Shown one piece after another: positions 6,350 through 13,800 of a stretch of 15,053 bases of DNA. Source of the DNA: JANYCO01 sp031416415 (GTDB lineage Bacteria; Bacteroidota; Bacteroidia; Cytophagales; Cytophagaceae). Made by a program: the position numbers and the translations under genes. The DNA lies in contig JANOTP010000052.1 of NCBI GenBank assembly GCA_031416415.1, forward strand, positions 1 through 15,053, written 5' to 3'. The notes beneath the pieces are model-generated. The model was not told where the DNA came from and made no database searches. It was given only the letters and a program-made list of their open reading frames with translations. Within the stretch, counting starts at the first letter, position 1. Each line of letters starts with the position of its first letter.

Positions 6350-7300
6350 ATGAATATACTAATCACTGGAGGAGCTGGGTACATAGGCGCAGAGCTGGTT
6401 TACGAACTGTCAAAGAAAAATGACGTTACCTCTATTGTAGTTTATGATAATTTGAGTAGAGATAATTATAATTTCTTTACTAGTATTAGCAATAAAATTA
6501 CAAATGGAAAAGTAAAATTTGAATTTGGTGAGTTGCTCGATTCAAGAAAGATTAGAAAAGTATTGCATGGAATTGATGTTGTATACCATTTGGCCGCCAA
6601 AGTTTCAAAGCCATTTTCTACTATAGATAGTCATATTTATGAGCAAGTAAATCACTGGGGAACTGCTGAATTAGTGTATGCTGTAGAAGAGACTAAATCG
6701 GTATCTAGATTCATATATATGAGTTGTGCAACTGTATATGGAAAGTCTAAAAAAGAAGTAGACGAAACAGCTGCTACTGCACCTACTAATCATTATAGTA
6801 TTTCTAAGCTAAGAGCTGAAGGTCATGTAGCTAGACTTATGGATAAAATGACTACTTACATAGTAAGATGTGCCAAAGTATATGGCCCTAGTGCTACAAT
6901 TCGTTTTGACAGTGTGATTAATCGTTTTATGTTTGATGCACATTTTAATGGTAGAATTCAAATTCAAGGTTCAGGAAAACAGGTTCGCCCTTTTATTCAT
7001 ATTGATAAAACAATCTCCACTCTTGCTGAGTTACGCATGTCTAAAGCACCATCGGATATTTATAATCTATCGGATAAAAATATAGAAGTATTGGATATGA
7101 TCGATGTACTTAAAGAATTATATCCAGATATGGAATATATTTTCATTAATCAACACTTAGAAATGAACGATCTTAAAATCGAACCTTTGTTGAAACTATC
7201 TAAATATATACCTCTACCCGAAACAGATTTAAAACAGGAATTGACAGCCTTTAAAAATAGATTTTCTTTTAGTGCTCAATCCGAAGTGCTAGTTAAATAG
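6350..7300 (+). CDS. NAD(P)-dependent epimerase/dehydratase, extended SDR family
   Basis: A 316-residue extended short-chain dehydrogenase of the sugar-nucleotide epimerase/dehydratase type. The Rossmann motif is TGGAGYIG at residues 6-13, the cofactor ribose/adenine region is VVYDNLS, HLAAKVSKP follows, and the catalytic pair is Tyr149 and Lys153 in HYSISK. In the strand before it the usual S-S-x-x-VYG reads MSCATVYG, placing Cys126 where the catalytic Ser/Thr normally lies (aligned on VYG with GalE and RmlB). The C-terminal half has RPFIHIDKTI, typical of the UDP/dTDP-sugar group. The substrate cannot be read from the sequence. The gene stands 99 bases after cysH and ends at the palindrome at 7325-7360, so it is probably its own unit or the end of a cysH unit. 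Confidence 0.88.
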   Translation: MNILITGGAGYIGAELVYELSKKNDVTSIVVYDNLSRDNYNFFTSISNKITNGKVKFEFGELLDSRKIRKVLHGIDVVYHLAAKVSKPFSTIDSHIYEQVNHWGTAELVYAVEETKSVSRFIYMSCATVYGKSKKEVDETAATAPTNHYSISKLRAEGHVARLMDKMTTYIVRCAKVYGPSATIRFDSVINRFMFDAHFNGRIQIQGSGKQVRPFIHIDKTISTLAELRMSKAPSDIYNLSDKNIEVLDMIDVLKELYPDMEYIFINQHLEMNDLKIEPLLKLSKYIPLPETDLKQELTAFKNRFSFSAQSEVLVK

Positions 7301-7324
7301 TTTTGATGGTTATATTTATTTTAC

Positions 7325-7360
7325 AAATTGGGGTTCAGAAATATTTCTGAACCCCAATTT
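7325..7360. terminator. Perfect 36-base palindrome, probable terminator of the epimerase gene
   Basis: Arms 7325-7342 and 7343-7360 are exact 18-bp complements with no spacer (in RNA, a 16-bp stem and a 4-base loop), with a GGGG/CCCC core. It begins 25 bases after the epimerase stop and the right arm runs into TTTTGTTAT, a short T-rich tail. It is the strongest terminator-like structure in the window. The left flank is A-poor, so action in the minus direction is less likely. Confidence 0.8.
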
Positions 7361-7385
7361 TGTTATATTGTAGTTGTAATTATAA

Positions 7386-9041
7386 ATGATAGTGACTATA
7401 AAATCCATTTCTGATATAGATTTATCTAGAGCAAATTTTCCAGAAAGCTTTGGAAGCATAGACAGAAGCTGGAAAGAGGAAATTATTTATTTTTTATTAG
7501 TAGACCGTTTTCATGATGGTATTGAAAGACCAATAGATGCTTATTCTACAGATAATAATCCTGAGTCACCCTTGTTGAATACTAGATATGGTGGTACTTT
7601 TAAAGGAATTCGTTCACAACTCGACTATATAAAAAAACTTGGATGTACTTGTATTTGGTTAAGTCCTATTTTTGAAAATTACGAAGAGAGTTATCATGGA
7701 TATGCAATACGTAATTTCCTTTCTACAGATCCCAGATTTGGTTCACTTGATGATTTAAAGGAGTTAGTTAATGAGGCACATCAATTAGGGCTGCGTGTAG
7801 TATTAGATGTAGTAATAAATCATACGGCAGATACTTGGAGCTATGCAGAAGATAGCCCTTCGTATACAGGTTCTGCTTTCAATTTTGGTAAATGGAAAGA
7901 CGATGAATTCCCGCTCCCTAAAGAACTTCGTAGTACTTCTTACTATAAAAAATCTGGTGCAATAATAAATTGGGATTTATATCCAGAAACACAAGAAGGA
8001 GATATTTTTGAACTAAAAAAACTAATACTCGATAACTCAATTGTGGGTAAAGAGGTTATGCAAGTAGTTATTAAAATCTATTCTTATTGGATTAAAGAAT
8101 TGGACCTAGATGGCATAAGGCTCGATACTGTTAAGCATTTATTACCTTCTAGTGTAGCAGTGTTTTGTGAAGGTATAAAAGAGTACGCTTCCTATTTAGG
8201 GAAAAAATCCTTTATGGTATTTGGAGAAGTAGTTGGTGACGATAAACTATTGAAGAAATATTTAAAACCTCAAAAAATAGAATCAACTTATAAAAAAGGA
8301 TTAGATGCTGTGCTTGATTTTCCTTTGCATTTTATTTTAGAAGATGTAATAAAAGGTAAACGGGATGTAAGTAGTTTGTATAAGGTATACAGAAGCAAGC
8401 AGAAGATGTTGACCCAACTCAATAAAAATTGGTCGGATCTAATAGTATTTGCAGATAATCATGATCAAATTGGTCAAGAGCACAAGGCACGATTAGCATA
8501 CGATTCCAATGAAAAAGAGGTTTTAGCTATTATTGGATTTTTATACTTTTTATATGGTATTCCATGTATTTATTATGGTACAGAACAACTGTTGAACGGA
8601 AATGGTCGTCATGATAGTTGGCTGAGAGAACCTTTATTTGATAAAAATAGAAATATAAATTTTCATAATAGGGAAATAAATTTATATCAAGAGATTTCGC
8701 GTTTAGCAAGCTTAAGAACGAATATGTCCGTATTTAAAGAGGCAGAAATGGAAATTGATGATATTTCATTTGATAATACTGAATTTTTAAGTAGTGAATA
8801 CACAAATAAGGTTATTTATTGGTCAAAAAGGATTTATGAGGATAAATTAATAATGATATATAATCCTGATAAACGGGAAAAAGCTTCGATTTGTGCGAAA
8901 CTATCCACAAATAGCCTTCGTATTAAAAGTAAATTTGAATATGTTTATGGTGGAATAGGGGAGTTGCCTGTACAAGAGATAAATGGATGTGGGTATTTAA
9001 ATATTGACTTAAACCCCCAACAATTTGTAATATTAAAATAA
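7386..9041 (+). CDS. GH13 alpha-amylase family glycosidase, cytoplasmic
   Basis: A 551-residue GH13 enzyme acting on alpha-glucosidic bonds (maltodextrins, cyclodextrins, trehalose or similar). The TIM-barrel conserved regions are all present: DVVINHT (Asp141-Thr147), GIRLDTVKH with nucleophile Asp247, FGEVV with acid/base Glu281, and FADNHD with Asp360. Near the N-terminus IIYFLLVDRFHDG and YGGTFKGIRSQLDYIKKLG are typical of the cyclomaltodextrinase, neopullulanase and trehalose synthase-like branches. A C-terminal beta domain follows from about residue 460. There is no signal peptide, so it acts inside the cell. The ATG lies 26 bases after the terminator palindrome. The transporter gene follows after 44 bases on the same strand, suggesting an uptake and hydrolysis pair. 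Exact substrate is not predictable here. Confidence 0.92.
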   Translation: MIVTIKSISDIDLSRANFPESFGSIDRSWKEEIIYFLLVDRFHDGIERPIDAYSTDNNPESPLLNTRYGGTFKGIRSQLDYIKKLGCTCIWLSPIFENYEESYHGYAIRNFLSTDPRFGSLDDLKELVNEAHQLGLRVVLDVVINHTADTWSYAEDSPSYTGSAFNFGKWKDDEFPLPKELRSTSYYKKSGAIINWDLYPETQEGDIFELKKLILDNSIVGKEVMQVVIKIYSYWIKELDLDGIRLDTVKHLLPSSVAVFCEGIKEYASYLGKKSFMVFGEVVGDDKLLKKYLKPQKIESTYKKGLDAVLDFPLHFILEDVIKGKRDVSSLYKVYRSKQKMLTQLNKNWSDLIVFADNHDQIGQEHKARLAYDSNEKEVLAIIGFLYFLYGIPCIYYGTEQLLNGNGRHDSWLREPLFDKNRNINFHNREINLYQEISRLASLRTNMSVFKEAEMEIDDISFDNTEFLSSEYTNKVIYWSKRIYEDKLIMIYNPDKREKASICAKLSTNSLRIKSKFEYVYGGIGELPVQEINGCGYLNIDLNPQQFVILK

Positions 9042-9085
9042 CCGACTTAAAATTACATCCAATTTCAAAGACTTTTATGATATAA

Positions 9086-10336
9086 ATGAAGGATTTTCAT
9101 ATCAATATTGCGGAGAAGAATATTAGGAAAAAGATTTTCATTTTTGCTGTGCTTTTTTTTATGTGGGGTCTTTTGACTGTGCTTAACTTTGAGTTAATAG
9201 GAATGTTGAGAATAATTTTCAAGTTATCCTATGCTCCTGCAACATTGATTAACATTACTTTTTTTGCAGCTTACTTAATTATTTCATTAAGAGCTGGAAG
9301 TCTAATTAAATGGGTGGGTTATAAAAAGGCCATTATTACAGGATGGCTGCTTGCCTGTTTAGGTTGTTTTATATTTTCGTTTGCTGTTTATGTGCAGAAT
9401 TACAAATATTTTCTTGGTGCTTTATTCGTATTGGCTGCTGGTATTACAATTTTGCAAGTAGGTGCGAATCTTTATGTAGTGTTGCTAGGGGATAGTAAAC
9501 GGGCTGCATCACGTCTTACATTGGTCCAAGCTTTTAATTCATTGGGAACGTTCTTTGCTCCCTTTTTTGCAGCTTCCGTTTTGGGTTATCATACACATTT
9601 GCCGAAAGCAATAAGAAATTCAATGAAAGTAGAAGAGCTAATGCAAACAGAAGCTCTTTATGTCCCTTACCCCTATTTATACTTAGGTATTCTGATGTTA
9701 ATTTTTGCGGTCGTACTTATTTTTACCAATATTCCCAACATTGATACTAGTTCTATAGAACCGTTAAATAAAATTTCGTCCTTACGTAAAAGGCATGTGC
9801 TTCATTTTCCTCAACTTCGTTTAGGTGCGTTCGCTATTTTTGCTTATGTAGGAGCAGAGGTAGCACTGGCAAATTTTATTGAAGGTTCTGCTAAAGAAAT
9901 TTCCCAGTATTATTGGGGATTAGCGATGGTAGGTCGTTTTATAGGCAGTATTATTTTGATGAATTTCAGTGTTAGAAAGTCAGTAATAGTGAGTGCTACA
10001 ATGTCTATATTACTTATTCTACTTTCTATCGTTACTACTGGAAAGATTTCTGTTTGGTTTATAGTTTTTGTCGGATTGTTTAATTCTATTTTGTTTCCAT
10101 CCTTATTTACATTAGGAGTAAATGGTCTTGGAAAATTTTCTATAGATGGGTCAGCTATTTTAATTATGTTTATAGTAGGAGGTGCTGTTATTCCATTTAA
10201 TGTTATTAATTACTCCTACGTTAGCTACCAGATAGCATTTTTAATTCCAATACTATGTTATATCTATATTGGAATTTACGCCTATCGTCTTTCAAAATTT
10301 GAATTTAGAGACGATTTGAAAGATTTACATGATTAA
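9086..10336 (+). CDS. MFS sugar transporter, FHS (fucose/glucose-galactose:H+ symporter) type
   Basis: A 416-residue polytopic inner-membrane protein with about twelve hydrophobic segments. The first helix FAVLFFMWGLLTVLNFELI matches the FFxWG...LN signature of FucP/GlcP-type carriers, followed by INITFFAAYLIISLRAGSLIKWVGYKKAI, the helix 2-3 pattern of that family. The second half carries YYWGLAMVGRFIGSI, the corresponding repeat motif. Such carriers import glucose, galactose, fucose or related hexoses with protons. Its position 44 bases behind the GH13 gene suggests it imports the sugar the enzyme uses or releases; FHS carriers usually take monosaccharides, so a disaccharide substrate would be unusual. 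No terminator is obvious after it. Confidence 0.88.
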   Translation: MKDFHINIAEKNIRKKIFIFAVLFFMWGLLTVLNFELIGMLRIIFKLSYAPATLINITFFAAYLIISLRAGSLIKWVGYKKAIITGWLLACLGCFIFSFAVYVQNYKYFLGALFVLAAGITILQVGANLYVVLLGDSKRAASRLTLVQAFNSLGTFFAPFFAASVLGYHTHLPKAIRNSMKVEELMQTEALYVPYPYLYLGILMLIFAVVLIFTNIPNIDTSSIEPLNKISSLRKRHVLHFPQLRLGAFAIFAYVGAEVALANFIEGSAKEISQYYWGLAMVGRFIGSIILMNFSVRKSVIVSATMSILLILLSIVTTGKISVWFIVFVGLFNSILFPSLFTLGVNGLGKFSIDGSAILIMFIVGGAVIPFNVINYSYVSYQIAFLIPILCYIYIGIYAYRLSKFEFRDDLKDLHD

Positions 10337-10354
10337 ACAATTAGGTTTCTTTTA

Positions 10355-10612
10355 AAGGCTCATATTTTACTTTTATTATCACTATTTAATTCCTAAAAGG
10401 GCTTTCACTCTACTTTATTGGAAATACTCATAATTTCCAGTGATCAAATTAAAAATTGCTCTGCTTTAATGAAGTACTTACAAACTTATTAAGACTCAAA
10501 TGTTACTTTTATTATCCCTATTCCTCCTAAAAGGGCTTTCACTCTACTTTATTAGAAATAGCCATAATTTATAGTGATCAAATTAGAAAATTGCTCTGCT
10601 TTAATGAAGTGC
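10355..10612. repeat. Imperfect tandem duplication, period about 135 bases
   Basis: Copy 1 is about 10355-10476 and copy 2 about 10491-10612. Aligned landmarks are TTACTTTTATTATC (10367 and 10503), CCTAAAAGGGCTTTCACTC (10392 and 10526) and TTGCTCTGCTTTAATGAAGT (10456 and 10591), giving offsets of 134-136. Differences are substitutions and small indels, for example GGAAAT/ATTTCC that can pair in copy 1 but reads AGAAAT/ATTTAT in copy 2. Each copy keeps TCACT...AGTGA that could form an outer stem. No gene function is evident; it may be a non-coding or dispersed repeat element. Confidence 0.8.
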
Positions 10613-10813
10613 TCTATACTTTAGAAATTACCATCTAATTTTACCAGATTTTTAATTAATGGTGGTAACAGTCTTTACATTTACGTTTTCTCTATATATT
10701 TTTATTTGTAAATAGAATATTGAATTATAGTTATTTATATTTTTTTTTGTACGGTTCAGTATCAATTTATGGTTGGTAAAGTATTGTTATCTGAATAAAT
10801 AGTACCAGTTTAT

Positions 10814-10845
10814 TTTGTATTTTAATTATAATAAATATAATTTTA
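10814..10845 (+). promoter_or_regulatory. Candidate promoter of the GH8 gene
   Basis: TTTG at 10814-10817 is followed after 20 bases by TAATTTTA at 10838-10845, one mismatch from the Bacteroidota -7 form TAnnTTTG. The box ends 43 bases before the GH8 ATG. The DNA around it is nearly all A and T, so chance matches are likely. Confidence 0.3.
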
Positions 10846-10888
10846 TAACAAATAAAACTGATTGATTATTTAAATAAATATATATTAT

Positions 10889-13800
10889 ATGATTAGTGTT
10901 AAAAAAATGCTGCCTATAAAATTATTGTTTCTACTGTTGTTTTTTGCAGGAATAGTAAACGGTCAAATCAATAGCCCTGCCGGAGCAATTATACCTTTCG
11001 GCTCCAATACTTCCTATCCTTTTGGTATGATGCCCACCAACTTACCTACAGGTGGAGCTTATAATAAATCTACTGATGCAGCCAATGCTTATAACACTTG
11101 GAAGAGTAATTATGTAGTAGCTTGTGGAGGACAATTTCGAGTTAAATTCGATGATCCATCACAAACTGTTTCTGAGGGAATAGCCTATGGAATGCTACTT
11201 TCTGCTTACGCAGCAGATAAAGCGTTATTTGATGGCCTTTGGGCATATTATAAAACGAATTCGAATGGTAATGGAGTTATGAACTGGAGAATTACAGGTT
11301 GTTCGTCTGTAAATGGTTCTAATGGTGCAACAGATGCTGAATTAGATGCTGCTATTGCACTTTTAGTAGCAGATGCACAATGGCCTTTAGCTACTACTCC
11401 TTATGATTATACAACGGAAGCTACTTCACTTATAAATAAAATCAAGAATCTTGAAATGGATGGTTCTAATTTCCAAGCTACCAATGGCGATGCTTGGGGA
11501 GTAGGCACTGATTGTAGAAATCCAGGCTATCAAGCTCCAGCTTACTACAGAGTATATGGCACAGCAATACCAGCAGACAATACTTATTGGGGAACAAATG
11601 CTGTGAATGGAGCTTATACACTTATTCAAGCTAATGCTCATGCAACTACAGGACTTATTAGTGACTGGTCGAACAAAGCAGGTGTTACAAATGCTTGCCA
11701 GTCGGGAAGTACCTCTGGTTTATATGGCTATGACGCCTGCCGTAATCCATGGAGAATGACTACGGATGTTATTTGGAATAATGAATCTAGAGCAAGAACG
11801 CTATGTGATAAAGTAGCAAATTATGTAAATACTCAAGGAGCTGCCAACTGCGGAGGGCCAAGACAACAAAATGGAGCTGGTTCGGGTGGTCACTTTGCTA
11901 CTTTTGTTTCTATGTATGCTGCAGGAGTTATGGGCGGAACACCCGCTACGTATCAAAATCTTTTAAATTCAATGTATACACAAACGGTAGGGGTTTCTGA
12001 TTTTTATCAAAACTCAAACCCTTCAGGTTATTTTGGAAATACGCTTAGATGTGTATCCTTATTTATGATGACTGGTAATTTTTGGAAACCTGGTACAAGT
12101 TTAGTGCAAGAAATTAATGTACAATTAGCAGGTGCAAACATAGCTTCTGCTAGTAATGTGGATTTAGGAAATGTTCAACAAGGTACTAATGGAGATTTTA
12201 CATTTACCATTCAAAATTTAGGTGGTACTGCACTTTCTATTACAAACCCAATTGCAATAACGGGTACAGGTGCTGCGAAATTCAGCATTCTTACAGCTCC
12301 ACCAGCTTCTGTTGCTGCAAATTCTTCCGCTACTTTTGTCCTAAGATTTACTCCTGGTGCTGCTGTAACAGGTCCATTTAATGCTACAATCAGTATTACT
12401 AATAACGATGGAACAGGAGGCGAAAATCCTTATGTGATAAATGTTTTGGCTACTGGAACTACAGGTGCTACAGCTCCTGAAATAGATGTGCAATATAATG
12501 GAACTTCTTATGCGGTATCTAGTAACTTTAATTTTGGTAACGTTACTGTAAACGCCATTACTTACAAAACGTTTACCATTAAAAATACGGGTTCTGCAAA
12601 CCTTACAATAGGTTCAATTGGTGTAACTGGGGCAGGATATAGTTTATATGGTACAGCACCAACTACTGTTGCGTCAGGAGCATCTGCTAGCTTTACAATA
12701 GCACAGAGCGCAGGAGCAACTGTTACTTCAAAAGCCGGAACATTCACTATAAACAATAACGATGGTAACGAGGCTGTTTATACCGTTAATCTTACCACTC
12801 CAGTAGTTTCTTGTGCAACTTCACTTGCTGCTTCTCAGATATTGCAGGATTTTGAATCCAATAATAATATTACTCTTACCACTTCACCTCCTCCCGCTGC
12901 GGCCTATTCAGCTGTTGCTGTTAATCCTAGTATCGCAGGTCTAAATACAAGTCAAATCGTAGCCTCCATTACAAGAGATGTTGCTACGTATGTTCAAGTT
13001 AGATACCAACCAGGATGTGGCTCTGCGGGTACTTTTGATATGACCAATCCAGTAATTAGTATGTTGGTTTATTCTCCAGCTGCAGGTGTTCCAATATTTT
13101 TATCTCCTAAAACAGCAGCAGGCGCTCCTATCAATGCAGATTATTCTTCCGATGCTAAAACCGTAACTACAAAGGTTGGCCAATGGGAAAGAATATATTT
13201 CGATATGACTAAAATAATTAATAGTACTTCTGTACGATTCTTAGATTTAATGATCGATCCACTAGGCGTAAATGGAACTCCCGCAAAAACATATAGATTT
13301 GATGACATTAAATATGACGTAATTAATTGTATTACAAGTTTACCCTCTTCTCAGATTTTTATGGATTATGACAACGAGCGTAACTTGAGTTTTGTGTATT
13401 CAACAGGAACAAGTGTACTCAGTGAAGTGTTCCCTAATCCAAGTGCAACAGGTATTAATACAACTCCAAACGTTGCAAAATTTGTAAGACAAAGCACTAC
13501 AAAATATCAAGGATGGAGATACTCAGGCTGTCAGAGTAAAATAGATTTATCAACAAATCCTATCATTAGTATGAAGGTATATTCAGGTGCTGCCAATATA
13601 CCGATCAATATGAGTTTTACAACATCCGGTGGAGCATTAGTTCAAGGCGTTACAGTAAAGACTACCGTAGCCAATGCGTGGGAAAAATTGTATTTTGATT
13701 TTACTGCTAGCAAAGCAAGTGTTACCATTGCAAATATGGATATCTATCCCGATACGGGAATTGCTTTCCCTGGCTCTCTTACTTATTATATAGATGAAAT

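Larger units (their letters stand above)
10337..10888. other. 552-base AT-rich intergenic region
   Basis: No credible ORF lies here on either strand. The first half holds an imperfect direct duplication (10355-10612, described separately). The second half is very AT-rich and carries a candidate promoter for the GH8 gene at 10814-10845. A second possible pair, TTTG at 10746-10749 and TATGGTTG at 10768-10775, is spaced by 18 bases with one mismatch in the -7 element. Confidence 0.6.

Noticed and set aside
7298..7305. TAGTTTTG as a promoter box for the GH13 gene
   Set aside because: It has no -33 partner, overlaps the epimerase stop and lies upstream of the strong terminator palindrome.
10355..10612. 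Possible CRISPR array
   Set aside because: Only two long imperfect copies with a period near 135 bases, without short identical repeats and unique spacers.
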